64,000 bases of DNA from Virgibacillus siamensis (GCF_900162695.1 NZ_FUIH01000007.1:2108001-2172000), one strand, 5' to 3'. Numbered from the stretch's first letter, positions 8,377 through 17,142 are shown. Translations and numbers: made by a program. Notes: generated from the sequence alone by a model not told the origin.

Positions 8377-9243
8377 TTGGAAAGAGAATTTACAGCAATC
8401 AAGGAACTACATGAGAATGAAGGTTTTCCGATTAAACTTTTATGTGAAGTGGCTGGGATTGTGCGTTCATCTTACTATAAATGGCTGAATCGGATACCTA
8501 CTGCAGAGGAAAAGCAAAACAAAGTGCTTCTCACCGAAATATACGCCGTGCATGAAGAACACAATGGTATTTACGGTTATCGTCGGATGAAGATGAATAT
8601 CAATCGTCGACTGGGACGTAAATATAATCACAAACGAATTTACCGGCTCATGAGACTCGTCGGTATCAAAGCAGTTATCAGAAGGAAACGAAACCCCTAT
8701 ATTAAATCTACACCTCAGCACATTGCCGAAAATACATTAAACCGTGAATTTACGGCTGACATGCCAAACGAGAAATGGGTGACGGACGTTACTGAATTCA
8801 AGTATGGACAGGGTTCAAAAGCCTATTTAAGTGCAATTCGCGACTTATATGACGGATCGATTATCAGTTATGTATTAAGTCGATCAAATAATAATCCATT
8901 GGTTTTTGAAACCTTTGATAAGGCAGTGAAAGCAGAACCCAAAGCTAAACCAATATTGCACAGCGATCGCGGATTTCAGTATACTTCCAAAACGTTTAAA
9001 CGAAAACTTGAAAAAGCAGGCATGACGCAAAGTATGTCACGCGTTGGCAGATGTATTGATAATGGTCCGATGGAATCCTTTTGGGGCTCATTAAAATCGG
9101 AAGAGTATTATTTAAACACGTATAATTCCTTCGAAGAATTGGAAAAGGCAATTGAGGAATATATCGAATTTTATAATCGTAGACGTTATCAAGAAAATCT
9201 AAACGACCTTAGCCCTTATGAATATAGAACCAAAGCCGCTTAA
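8377..9243 (+). CDS. IS3-family transposase OrfB (DDE integrase)
   Basis: The 288 residues counted from the TTG at 8377 form the catalytic part of the transposase. An HTH_21 segment (about 45-105, GIYGYRRMKMNINR) is followed by an rve integrase core with Asp137 (WVTDVTEF), Asp197 (HSDRGFQYTS) and Glu233 (NGPMESFWGSLK), giving the DD(35)E spacing of the IS3/retroviral superfamily. It is probably made mainly as an OrfAB fusion by -1 frameshift; AGGAGGG upstream could also allow separate initiation. All catalytic residues are present. Confidence 0.93.
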   Translation: MEREFTAIKELHENEGFPIKLLCEVAGIVRSSYYKWLNRIPTAEEKQNKVLLTEIYAVHEEHNGIYGYRRMKMNINRRLGRKYNHKRIYRLMRLVGIKAVIRRKRNPYIKSTPQHIAENTLNREFTADMPNEKWVTDVTEFKYGQGSKAYLSAIRDLYDGSIISYVLSRSNNNPLVFETFDKAVKAEPKAKPILHSDRGFQYTSKTFKRKLEKAGMTQSMSRVGRCIDNGPMESFWGSLKSEEYYLNTYNSFEELEKAIEEYIEFYNRRRYQENLNDLSPYEYRTKAA

Positions 9244-9284
9244 CTTATTTTTTATTATTTTTACTGTCTACTTGACAGGGTGCA

Positions 9285-9400
9285 GTTCATGATGGGCAAT
9301 TGAGGGATCATTTTCGCTCTTGCGCCGCCCCTCTTGTTGGGGTTCGGTCTATTATATCGTAGGCGTTACAGCGTCTACGGTATTATTATTATATGAACTC
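9285..9400 (-). ncRNA. Candidate antitoxin RNA cut off from the toxin at 7516 by the IS
   Basis: On the minus strand the order is a hairpin (CGTAGACGC/GCGTCTACG type, 9358-9379), then CCCC-AACAAGA-GGGG with GCGCAAG, then CCCTC near 9301. This parallels the candidate antitoxin RNA at 6003-6150 (hairpin, CTCCCC-loop-GGGG with GCGCAAG, then the left arm of the terminator). The matching GAGGGG terminator arm lies at 7596-7603, on the other side of the IS. The call rests on this structural parallel. Confidence 0.45.
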
Positions 9401-9559
9401 TTATATATAGTATACCCGATTTTTCTAAAAAAGAAAACACCAAACTGTTGCTTTTGTGCAAAAGTACCTTCCGACTTAAATTTCAGTTTTACAAATCTTT
9501 TGCTGTTATTCAACATTGTGACCCGTCTCCACAGAATTAGGTGTCAGGATTTATTTATA

Positions 9560-9760
9560 CGAATAGGTAAGAGTTTGACGTTATCGCCCTCTTTTCCCTT
9601 CGTTCACACCGTACGTGAGACTTTCACCTCATACGGCGTTCCAACTAATCCAATTCAATTTAATCATCAACACTTTTGAATAGTAATGTCACGTGTCTCA
9701 ATTCTTCCGTTTCAATAAGTCGGTGCCTCCCATGGGAGGTGAACCTCTTTTAGTCTTACG
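9560..9760 (-). mobile_element. Probable group II intron relic (domain I fragment)
   Basis: Read on the minus strand, 9642-9598 gives GAACGCCGTATGAGGTGAAA then GTCTCACGTACGGTGTGAAC. This CCGTATG-GTGAAA-CACGTACGGT hairpin, followed by a GGGGG-like purine block, is typical of the region just before the reverse-transcriptase gene in bacterial group II introns. No reverse-transcriptase frame and no domain V/VI end are seen, so only a fragment remains. The flanking AT-rich DNA shows no gene. Confidence 0.42.
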
Positions 9761-9814
9761 AGACCATGAATTAACAAAGGTTAACGTTTCAATTATTTAC
9801 ACTGGTATTGAAGA

Positions 9815-9843
9815 TTGACAACCCTGCATAATTTAAGTATAGC
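9815..9843 (+). promoter_or_regulatory. Possible sigma-A promoter upstream of the acyl-CoA dehydrogenase gene
   Basis: TTGACA (9815-9820), a 17-nt spacer and TATAGC (9838-9843). It lies about 170 nt before the start codon at 10018; the leader between holds nothing recognisable. Confidence 0.4.
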
Positions 9844-10017
9844 AAACGAATTCCTTACAGAAAAATTTGGAAATTAATTTCTATGGTAATTCATACAATA
9901 CATTAATCAGGTGACTCAAATATGCCTCGGTTTCTTTTCTTGAACTCTGGTGACCATAATGGAATAATAGACTTGTAAATCCGACAAAAATAATTGGAAT
10001 AAAGCGAGTGAAGTTTT

Positions 10018-11175
10018 ATGACAACATTAACTGATTTAAATACGATGGAAGAGCGTCTTGAGCTGATGAAGGAAACGGTAAAGCCGTTTAAACAGCGCGG
10101 GGAAATTCATGATAAGGAAGGAACATTCCCTTTTGATAATTTCAATGACTTGAAGGATATTGGTTATCCGGCCTTGACTATTCCGAAAAAATTCGGCGGC
10201 ATGGGGATTTCCTTATGTGAGATGCTCAAGCATCAGGAAATAATTGCGCAGGCGGACGGTGCAACTGCCCTTTCTATCGGATGGCATATGGGCATCACAA
10301 AGCACACCGGTGAAAATGAAAGCTGGGATCATACAAAATTCCAGGCTTTTGCTGATGATGTTAAAAAAACCGGCGCACTAATGAACAATGCTGCCACTGA
10401 ACCGGCTACAGGAAGTCCGACACGCGGCGGCAAACCGGAAACGACTGCTGCAAAATCCGGTGACGGCTGGATCATTAACGGCAGAAAAACATTCACGACG
10501 ATGGCACCAATCCTTTCATACGCTGTGGTCAGTGCGACCATCGAAGATTCTGATGAGGTAGGTAACTTTTTGATCAGACGTGAACTGGATGGGGTACATG
10601 TTGATGAAACATGGGATTCTGTAGCCATGAAAGCTAGTGGCAGCCATGATCTTGTCCTGGAAAATGTTCGTGTTGCTGCAGATGATTTGATCGGTTATTT
10701 GACTCCGGGTAAGAAAGCTCCTGCTGGTTGGCTCCTTCATATTCCAGCATGCTACCTTGGAATCGCCAAAGCCGCTCAGGAGTATGCCACCAAATTCGCA
10801 GCAGAATATTCTCCAAACAGCATTAAGGGCACGATAGCAGAATTGCCAAATGTAAAGGAAAAACTTGGTGAAATGGAACTCCGTATCATGCAAAGTTCCG
10901 GTTTTCTGTACAGTGTGGCTGCCAAATGGGATGCCAGCAGTGACAAAGTGCGGGCATCGATGAAAGCTGAGTTGGGGGCTGTTAAAGTTTCTGTTGTGAA
11001 CCAGGCAGTTGAAGTCGTTGACCTCGCAATGCGTGTAACCGGTGCACGTAGCTTATCAGCAAAAAATCCGCTCCAGCGCTACTATCGTGACGTCCGTGCC
11101 GGAATTCACAACCCTCCGATGGATGACATGGTGATCATGCAGCTGGGAGATCATGCTTTAAATAGAATGGAGTAA
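10018..11175 (+). CDS. Acyl-CoA dehydrogenase family protein (YdbM-like)
   Basis: This 385-residue FAD flavoenzyme has the three-part acyl-CoA dehydrogenase layout: an N-terminal helical domain (about 1-110), a middle beta domain with TEPATGSP and GGKPETTAA (about 125-150) for flavin and substrate contacts, and a C-terminal helical bundle ending RYYRDVRAGIHNPPMDD. The last part resembles B. subtilis YdbM. It would introduce a 2,3-double bond in an acyl-CoA with transfer to ETF. No partner beta-oxidation genes are adjacent. The ribosome site is weak (GAGTGAAG). Confidence 0.82.
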   Translation: MTTLTDLNTMEERLELMKETVKPFKQRGEIHDKEGTFPFDNFNDLKDIGYPALTIPKKFGGMGISLCEMLKHQEIIAQADGATALSIGWHMGITKHTGENESWDHTKFQAFADDVKKTGALMNNAATEPATGSPTRGGKPETTAAKSGDGWIINGRKTFTTMAPILSYAVVSATIEDSDEVGNFLIRRELDGVHVDETWDSVAMKASGSHDLVLENVRVAADDLIGYLTPGKKAPAGWLLHIPACYLGIAKAAQEYATKFAAEYSPNSIKGTIAELPNVKEKLGEMELRIMQSSGFLYSVAAKWDASSDKVRASMKAELGAVKVSVVNQAVEVVDLAMRVTGARSLSAKNPLQRYYRDVRAGIHNPPMDDMVIMQLGDHALNRME

Positions 11176-11178
11176 ACG

Positions 11179-11207
11179 AAAGGATAGCCTAAAATAGGCT
11201 ATCCTTT
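11179..11207. terminator. Bidirectional hairpin terminator
   Basis: AAAGGATAGCCTA and TAGGCTATCCTTT pair perfectly around a 3-nt loop, with T/A runs on both sides. It sits between the convergent acyl-CoA dehydrogenase and dehydrogenase genes and can serve both. Confidence 0.85.
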
Positions 11208-11220
11208 ATTATAATTAATC

Positions 11221-12288
11221 TTATTTACTTTTTAATTGTTCAACAATCCTGTCGCCAACATCAGCGGTGGAAGCGTTCCCGCCCAAGTCAGGCGTCAGTA
11301 TCTCTTTTTCGTTAATGATGTCGCGAATGGACGAAAGAATTGCTGCGCCCCATTTATCTTCATCAAAAAAATCGAGCAGTTGACTTACAGACCAGATTGC
11401 AGCGAGCGGATTTGCAATTCCTTTGCCGGCAATGTCCGGGGCGGAACCGTGCACAGGCTCAAACATTGATGGGAATTTCTTTTCCGGATTCACATTTGCC
11501 CCCGTTGCCAAACCAAGTCCGCCCGTTAGTGCGGCACCAAGGTCAGTTAAAATGTCCCCAAACAAATTGGATGTGACAACAACTTCGAATCCGCCGGGAT
11601 CATTAACGAAATATAAACTGGCTGCATCAACCAAATACGAATAGGTTTCAACATCCGGATATTCTTTTCCAATTTCTTCAAAAACCTCATCCCAGAAAAC
11701 CATTGAATAATTCAGTGCGTTCCCCTTGCTGATGCTTGTCAGAGTTCTACCGGAGTTTCGTGCTTCTTCATAAGCATAACGGATAATCCGTTCCGTTCCT
11801 TTTCGGGAGAAAACTCCCGTCTGCAATGCAACTTCTTCGGGCTTTCCTTTAAAAAGCCTGTCACCGGCACCCGCGTACTCCCCTTCACTGTTTTCGCGGA
11901 TGATCAAAAAATCAATATCCCGCTCTGTACGTGCTTTCAGCGGGGTTAATGCTTCATTCAAAAGCGTTATCGGACGCAAATTCACGTACTGATCAAATTG
12001 CTTACGGATTTTCAGTAATAAATCCCACAGTGAAATATGGTCCGGTACACCGGGGTACCCGACAGCCCCCAAATAGATAGCATCAAACTGATTAAGCTGT
12101 TCAATCCCATCATCAGCCATCATTTTTCCTTCCTGCAAATAATATTCGCATCCCCACGGAAAAGAAGTAAATGAAAATGATAGACGATCATCAAGCTGCT
12201 CAATTGCTTTTAATACCTTAACTCCTTCTTCGACGACTTCCGGGCCGATTCCATCTCCCGGAATCAATGCTATATTGATTGTTTTCAT
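11221..12288 (-). CDS. Tartrate/D-malate-type beta-decarboxylating dehydrogenase
   Basis: The 355-residue protein belongs to the isocitrate/isopropylmalate dehydrogenase family. IALIPGDGIGPEVVEEG is the NAD-domain start and NLFGDILTDLGAALTGGLG the family signature. RENSEGEYAGAGD and the long insert around FPWGCEYYLQEGKMM match the tartrate dehydrogenase/D-malate decarboxylase branch, not LeuB, which is present elsewhere at 42684. It is the last gene of a minus-strand run that includes nhaC, alr, dat and eutB. The reaction would oxidise a 2-hydroxyacid next to a beta-carboxylate. The substrate within this cluster is uncertain. Confidence 0.78.
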   Translation of the reverse strand: MKTINIALIPGDGIGPEVVEEGVKVLKAIEQLDDRLSFSFTSFPWGCEYYLQEGKMMADDGIEQLNQFDAIYLGAVGYPGVPDHISLWDLLLKIRKQFDQYVNLRPITLLNEALTPLKARTERDIDFLIIRENSEGEYAGAGDRLFKGKPEEVALQTGVFSRKGTERIIRYAYEEARNSGRTLTSISKGNALNYSMVFWDEVFEEIGKEYPDVETYSYLVDAASLYFVNDPGGFEVVVTSNLFGDILTDLGAALTGGLGLATGANVNPEKKFPSMFEPVHGSAPDIAGKGIANPLAAIWSVSQLLDFFDEDKWGAAILSSIRDIINEKEILTPDLGGNASTADVGDRIVEQLKSK

Positions 12289-12317
12289 AAATGCCTCCTC
12301 AAAACTTCAGCGTATTG

Positions 12318-13865
12318 TCAGGCTTGTAATTTCTCCTCGCGCATATATTTCTGTTTGTTGCGTCTTCCCAAATAACGAATTACTACAAATTGTATGATAA
12401 TACCAGCAATCAGCATTACAATACTGTTTTCAATAAGAGAGTAGGACAGAAACAGCAGTGCTGCAATGCCTGCGGGAATGAGCGCATAAGGAATTTGTGT
12501 GTTCACGTGTGCAATGTGGTCCGATTCGGCAAAGATGGAAGCCATAACAGTCGTATCGGAAATCGGTGAAACATGGTCACCGAAAATGGATCCAGCGAAC
12601 ACAGCACCAATCACGATTTGCACAAGGTCAACACCGCCGAAACTGTAAGCAAGCGGAATCGCAATTGGTGTCAGAATGGACATCGTTCCCCATGACGTTC
12701 CGGTCGCAAAGGATATGAACATCCCTATGATGAAAACGAGAAAAGGAATAAGTGCTGCTGTCATCCAGCTTTCTGTTGCACTGACAACATATTCTGCAGT
12801 CCCAAGTTCCGAGGTAACGATCCCGATTGACCAAGCCAGCACGATGATAATTAACGCTGGAAGCATTGTTCGGATTCCGCCTAAAATGGTATCTTCACAT
12901 GTTTTTAAATCCATCCCCTGAAAAAGCGCAATGATCATTCCTGCCAGTGTCATCGCAAATGCACCCCATGTCAGGGAAACAGCGACATCGGTATCTGCAA
13001 GGGCTTCCATAACGGACTTCCCTTCAGCACCTCCGCCTGTAAACCACAATCCCCAAACACTGACTGCAATCAATGTCACAAGGGGAATAATAAAGTTCCA
13101 TACACTGCCTTCTTTTTTAAACGGCTCGCCAAGGTCTTCATCAACTGAAGACAAAGGCGTCGAACCATCCGGTATCAGCTTCCCGGTCGTTTGTGCACGA
13201 TGTTCCGCTTTTGCCATCGGACCAAAATCCCGCATGGCGATTATCATGGGGACGGCAAGCAAACAAAGAATCGCATAAAAATTCCAAGGAATTGATTGTA
13301 AAAATACAAAATATGGTTCTGCCCCAACCAGGCCGATTCCGGCAAATGCAGCCGCAATCAATGAAACCTGAAAACCGATCCAATCTGAGACTGGTCCAAT
13401 AGTTGCCATTGGGGCTGACGTTGAGTCCAATATGTAGGCCAGTTTTTCACGTGAAATTTTATGCTTGGCTGTTATGTCCTTAGAAGCGTTACCGACAATG
13501 ACCGAATTTACGTAATCATTAAAAAAGATGACAATCCCTAAAATATAGGGCAAAAGCTGGACACGTTTATTTGTCGTCAGTTTTTTATCCAGCATTTTAA
13601 TAAGACCGTCCGAACCACCAGTCTTGAACATAAATGCTGCACCGGTACCAAGCAATGCTGTCATTACTAGAAAACGTGCATTCCATGGATCAATCATAAC
13701 ATCTTTCATCCAGGTAAATGTAATTCCCACACCTTCAAACGGGTCGCCGCCTGCCGCAATCAGCCCGCCGACCCAAATACTGATAAACAGCGACAGCAAA
13801 ACCCGTTTTGTAACAATAGCCAGAACAACAGCTACAATCGGTGGTACAATCGATAGAAAATCCAT
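12318..13865 (-). CDS. NhaC-family Na+/H+ antiporter
   Basis: The 515-residue protein has about 11-12 membrane segments. IVIFFNDYVNSVIVGNASKD and GSIFGDHVSPISDTTVMAS are typical NhaC family blocks. It lies between alr and the dehydrogenase gene with gaps of 22 and 29 nt, so it is probably co-transcribed. Several family members exchange organic acids (malate/lactate) with Na+ or H+, so in this catabolic cluster it may move a carboxylate instead of only adjusting pH and sodium; that is inference. GGAAGGGGGC precedes the ATG. Confidence 0.82.
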   Translation of the reverse strand: MDFLSIVPPIVAVVLAIVTKRVLLSLFISIWVGGLIAAGGDPFEGVGITFTWMKDVMIDPWNARFLVMTALLGTGAAFMFKTGGSDGLIKMLDKKLTTNKRVQLLPYILGIVIFFNDYVNSVIVGNASKDITAKHKISREKLAYILDSTSAPMATIGPVSDWIGFQVSLIAAAFAGIGLVGAEPYFVFLQSIPWNFYAILCLLAVPMIIAMRDFGPMAKAEHRAQTTGKLIPDGSTPLSSVDEDLGEPFKKEGSVWNFIIPLVTLIAVSVWGLWFTGGGAEGKSVMEALADTDVAVSLTWGAFAMTLAGMIIALFQGMDLKTCEDTILGGIRTMLPALIIIVLAWSIGIVTSELGTAEYVVSATESWMTAALIPFLVFIIGMFISFATGTSWGTMSILTPIAIPLAYSFGGVDLVQIVIGAVFAGSIFGDHVSPISDTTVMASIFAESDHIAHVNTQIPYALIPAGIAALLFLSYSLIENSIVMLIAGIIIQFVVIRYLGRRNKQKYMREEKLQA

Positions 13866-13887
13866 GTCAAGCCCCCTTCCTTTTGAA

Positions 13888-15024
13888 TCAGCTATATTCC
13901 CGTTGAATTCGTTGCATCAGACTGGATAGAACCTCATCCACGTTACTATTCATCCAATCAGCAATTTGCGGTGCAAAAATTTCCTTATCACCCTGTTTTC
14001 CCATAATGGTAACCGTATCACCCTCAGTTACGCCTTCAATATGGCTGACATCAATAAGCGTCTGATCTAGTGCGATAGCTCCTACAATACGTGCCCGCTT
14101 TCCCCTGACAATCATCTGTCCTTTATTTGATAATGCCCGGTGATAACCATCTCCAAGACCAATCGGGACAACAGCGATTTTTTCCGTATCCTTGGTTATA
14201 TAGCTGCCGCCGTATCCGACAGGTGTATTCGGCGGCAATTCCCGAACCCGAACAAGTTTGGATTGCAGACGCATAACCGGTTCTAAGTCTACTATCTTTT
14301 TTTGACGAGGTGCCGGCGGATATCCGAATAGGGCAATTCCGGGACGGACCATATTCAGATGCATATCAGGTCGTTCAATCGTAATGGTCGATGCAGCCAC
14401 ATGTTTGACCGGAAAGTGGAAACCGTAATTTTCAAGTTCCGAAACCGTATCCAGAAACAACTGATATTCGTGTTCTGTCTTTTTCCATTCTCCTTCATCT
14501 GCACTGGAAAAGTGCGTGTAAATGCCTTCCCAGCGTATACCCGGCAGCGAATAACATGTTTCGCAGAATGACAATACATCTTGCGGATCAATGCCAAATC
14601 GGTGCAGCCCTGTGTCAATTTTGACATGCACAGGAACGGTTGTATGCTGTTTTTCGGCTACGGTACTGATTTTTTCTGCAAGCTCTTTAGAAGCAACAAA
14701 AGGGGTTAGTCCATACTCCATTACATCACTTGCCTGTTCCAATGTGATAGAGCTTAAAATATGGATTGGCACATTAATTCCGCTTTCCCTCAATAATGCA
14801 CCTTCCTCAACACCAGTCACACCCAGTCGGTCAGCTCCGGCATTTACAGCCGCTTTTCCAATTGGGACAACACCATGTCCATAGGCATTTGTCTTAATGA
14901 CTGCCATCAGCATACTGCCATTTCCTGTAAGCTTTCGCAGCTGCTGTACGTTGCGGTGAAATGCGTGAAGATCCACCTCCGCCACCGTCGGATTATGGGA
15001 TGTTATCATCGCGGAATGCTGCAT
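13888..15024 (-). CDS. alr: Alanine racemase
   Basis: The 378-residue PLP enzyme interconverts L- and D-alanine, or related amino acids in broad-spectrum versions. The PLP lysine is K44 in AVIKTNAYGHG; the family usually has VVKANAYGHG, so the Thr is a small deviation. The catalytic tyrosine region VGYGGSY and the C-terminal strand domain with GDGYHRALSN are present. The GGGGG site lies 8 nt before the ATG. It sits between dat and nhaC in an apparent catabolic operon, which suggests a degradative or stereo-inverting role as well as, or instead of, cell-wall supply. Confidence 0.87.
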   Translation of the reverse strand: MQHSAMITSHNPTVAEVDLHAFHRNVQQLRKLTGNGSMLMAVIKTNAYGHGVVPIGKAAVNAGADRLGVTGVEEGALLRESGINVPIHILSSITLEQASDVMEYGLTPFVASKELAEKISTVAEKQHTTVPVHVKIDTGLHRFGIDPQDVLSFCETCYSLPGIRWEGIYTHFSSADEGEWKKTEHEYQLFLDTVSELENYGFHFPVKHVAASTITIERPDMHLNMVRPGIALFGYPPAPRQKKIVDLEPVMRLQSKLVRVRELPPNTPVGYGGSYITKDTEKIAVVPIGLGDGYHRALSNKGQMIVRGKRARIVGAIALDQTLIDVSHIEGVTEGDTVTIMGKQGDKEIFAPQIADWMNSNVDEVLSSLMQRIQREYS

Positions 15025-15060
15025 ATTCAGGTCCCCCTTCAGGTTATACGTTTTTTCGAA

Positions 15061-15915
15061 TCACGCCCTGCTTTCCGTATTCTGCTCATACAAATTGCGA
15101 AAAGCGTGAATCAATTGTCTGGTTATATTACCCGGCTGGCCGTTTCCAATTATCGAATCATCCACCTGCAGCACCGGAATGATATCAAGTTTCGTTGCGG
15201 AAACAAATACCTCGTCAGCTGCTAACAGTTCATCAACTGTAAATGTCTGTTCATTTACATTAATTCCAAGTTCTGATGCCAGCTCCAGCAATTTTCGCCG
15301 CGTGATTCCATTTAAAATATAGTTATCTGCTGGATGCGTATATAATTCGCCGTTTTTTACCATAAACACGTTCGATGCACTCGCTTCTGTAACGATATTT
15401 CCTCTATGCAAAATCGCTTCGATGGCATCATTCTCAACAGCTTCCTGCTTTGCCATTGCATTTGGAAGCAGATTAAGGGTTTTTATATCACAGCGAAGCC
15501 AGCGGATATCTTCAACAAGTACTGCTTTTGCCCCTTTATCTTCTACATCGGTCATACGCTCTTCTTCCCGTGTATAGGCTACTATGACTGGCGAAACATC
15601 TGCTGACGGAAAATAATGTTCCCTTGATGCAACCCCTCTGGAAACTTGCATATAAATAATACCTTCATGCAATTCATTGGTAGAAACAAGCTGTTCCAGT
15701 CTCTTTTTCAGTTTTGCAGTTGATTCCGGTAAGGTTAACCGGATTTCCCGGGCACTTCTTTCCAACCGCTGCATATGCTCATCAAGCATTAAAGGTTTTC
15801 CATTATAAACCCCGATCACTTCGTAAATCCCGTCTCCGAACTGGTATGCCCGATCTTCAATATTTACTACATTGTTCCGTTCGATAATCTCGGTATTAAA
15901 TAACATCTTACTCAT
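15061..15915 (-). CDS. dat: D-amino acid aminotransferase
   Basis: The 284-residue protein is a fold-type IV PLP transaminase (D-alanine:2-oxoglutarate type). The PLP lysine is K145 within CDIKTLNLL, the same number as in the classic Bacillus D-amino acid transaminase. YQFGDGIYEVI and NIVTEASASNVFMV are conserved pocket segments. The start follows AAGGAGGTATTTTC. The gene is 12 nt downstream of eutB and 36 nt upstream of alr, so the three are probably translated from one mRNA. Confidence 0.88.
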   Translation of the reverse strand: MSKMLFNTEIIERNNVVNIEDRAYQFGDGIYEVIGVYNGKPLMLDEHMQRLERSAREIRLTLPESTAKLKKRLEQLVSTNELHEGIIYMQVSRGVASREHYFPSADVSPVIVAYTREEERMTDVEDKGAKAVLVEDIRWLRCDIKTLNLLPNAMAKQEAVENDAIEAILHRGNIVTEASASNVFMVKNGELYTHPADNYILNGITRRKLLELASELGINVNEQTFTVDELLAADEVFVSATKLDIIPVLQVDDSIIGNGQPGNITRQLIHAFRNLYEQNTESRA

Positions 15916-15927
15916 GAAAATACCTCC

Positions 15928-16908
15928 TTATGCGTTTTTGTTCTCCTGCATGATTTTTAGAATCACGTCTGTATCCACACTGCAACCCGTTACAATAGCA
16001 GCGACCTGTGAACCCGGTTTAACTTTCTCATGTAAAAGTGCACCGATGCCGGATGCCGCAGCTCCTTCAATAATCATTTTATGCTTATCAAGCATAAAAG
16101 CCATTCCATCCGCAAACTCCTGTTCATCCATTAACAGCAACTCATTAACATATTTTTGGACCAAGGTAAACGTATACTGATTTTGCAGACCGATTCCACC
16201 CAGCAGACTGTCCGCCAATGTATCATTTTCGTCTATTTGTATCGGTTTGCCTGCTTGAATACTTTCGTACATGGCTGCACCCTGTCTCGTGGATAACCCG
16301 ATAAGACGGATATCGGGATTCGTTTCTTTTAAAGCTATCCCCAGCCCCGAATGCAATCCGCCGCCTGACAAACCACCTAGTACGGTATCAACTTCCGGCA
16401 GATCTTCAAATAATTCAAGACCAATCGTACCCTGCCCCGCGATAATATGCGGATCATCAAAAGGATGAATGACCGTAAGCCCATCCCTTTTTTCCAGTTC
16501 ATAGCTTCGTGCTTCCGCTTCATCCTGAGATTCCCCGTAAATTTCGACATCTGCCCCTGAATTCTGAAGCGCTTCCACTTTACCGCCGGGAACTCTGTTG
16601 GAAATACAAATTTTTGCTTGTATTCCGAGCTTTTTTGCCATATATGCGACACTCACTCCAAAGTTTCCGGTTGAAAAGGTTGTTATCCCTTTCCTCTTTT
16701 CCGCATCTGACAAACTCAGAATCTTGTTGGCTGCGCCTCTGATTTTAAATGAGCCGCTCGGATTCATATTTTCCAATTTTAAATGAACCGGAGCATCTGC
16801 AATTTTTGATAGTGCAGGTGAATAAATGAGGGGCGATTTCGGAACGTATTGGGCAATCCGATTTTTGGCCAGCCAAATATCTTTTAATGCAAGCGTCTCA
16901 CCTGCCAT
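15928..16908 (-). CDS. eutB: EutB-type PLP dehydratase (hydroxyectoine utilisation)
   Basis: The 326-residue protein has the fold-type II threonine/serine dehydratase core. The PLP lysine is K55 in SGSFKIRGAA, the phosphate loop is LSGGGLHSG, and FDDPHIIAGQGT is conserved. Segments such as YGESQDEAE, RQGAAMYESIQAGKP and TLADSLLGGIGL match the EutB branch as remembered, more than the biosynthetic IlvA at 39666. EutB is proposed to remove the hydroxyl group during hydroxyectoine breakdown or to act on 3-hydroxyaspartate-like intermediates. No ACT domain. The neighbourhood (doeA, deacylase, transaminase, semialdehyde dehydrogenase) supports the call. Confidence 0.75.
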   Translation of the reverse strand: MAGETLALKDIWLAKNRIAQYVPKSPLIYSPALSKIADAPVHLKLENMNPSGSFKIRGAANKILSLSDAEKRKGITTFSTGNFGVSVAYMAKKLGIQAKICISNRVPGGKVEALQNSGADVEIYGESQDEAEARSYELEKRDGLTVIHPFDDPHIIAGQGTIGLELFEDLPEVDTVLGGLSGGGLHSGLGIALKETNPDIRLIGLSTRQGAAMYESIQAGKPIQIDENDTLADSLLGGIGLQNQYTFTLVQKYVNELLLMDEQEFADGMAFMLDKHKMIIEGAAASGIGALLHEKVKPGSQVAAIVTGCSVDTDVILKIMQENKNA

Positions 16909-16970
16909 TTATATCCCTCCTTTTTATGGTAGAGTTGTTGGCATGGCTGAGCTATCCAACTTTAGAGTTC

Positions 16971-17126
16971 CTTTCTCCCCATTCGGTGGGCTCTCCCATT
17001 TCAGGGTTTTCTCTCCCATTCATGAGGGGCTCTCTCCCACTTCAGCGTTTTCTCTCCCATTTTTGAGGGGCTCTCTCCCACTTCAGCGTTTTCTCTCCCA
17101 TTTTTGAGGGGTTCTCTCCCACTTGC
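16971..17126. repeat. Short-period array, core CTCTCCCA, alternating 20/21-nt spacing
   Basis: The octamer CTCTCCCA starts at 16991, 17011, 17032, 17052, 17073, 17093 and 17114, a strict 20/21/20/21/20/21 rhythm; a weaker copy begins near 16974. Segments between cores alternate between CTTCAGCGTT-like and TTTTTGAGGGG-like text, making a 41-nt higher-order unit. It lies inside the gap between the M20 gene and eutB. Confidence 0.9.
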
Positions 17127-17142
17127 CTTCCATTTAAGGTCT

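Larger units (their letters stand above)
7619..9284 (+). mobile_element. IS3-family insertion sequence, IS150-like, apparently complete
   Basis: The element is about 1666 bp. The left end TGCTCCCCTTAAAGTAGACAG and the inverted right end TGCACCCTGTCAAGTAGACAG are imperfect terminal inverted repeats starting with TG. Two overlapping-phase genes encode OrfA and OrfB, with a -1 slippery heptamer AAAAAAG at 8329-8335. No clear 3-5 bp target duplication is seen (flanks ...GATA and GTTC...). Both genes and both ends look intact, so the element may be active. Confidence 0.9.

Noticed and set aside
7603..9300. Target-site duplication flanking the IS3 element
   Set aside because: The bases next to the inverted repeats (GATA on the left, GTTC on the right) do not form a convincing 3-5 bp duplication.
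9320..9679. 119-codon plus-strand open frame after the insertion sequence
   Set aside because: No ribosome site and no recognisable protein; it crosses the structured antitoxin-like and group II intron-like segments.
10516..10893. Minus-strand open frames within the acyl-CoA dehydrogenase gene
   Set aside because: They are shadows of a clearly coding plus-strand gene with conserved domains.
16971..17126. Possible CRISPR array (regular repeats with variable spacers)
   Set aside because: The period is only 20-21 nt with 8-12 nt cores; CRISPR repeats are 23 nt or longer with spacers of similar length, and no cas genes are present.
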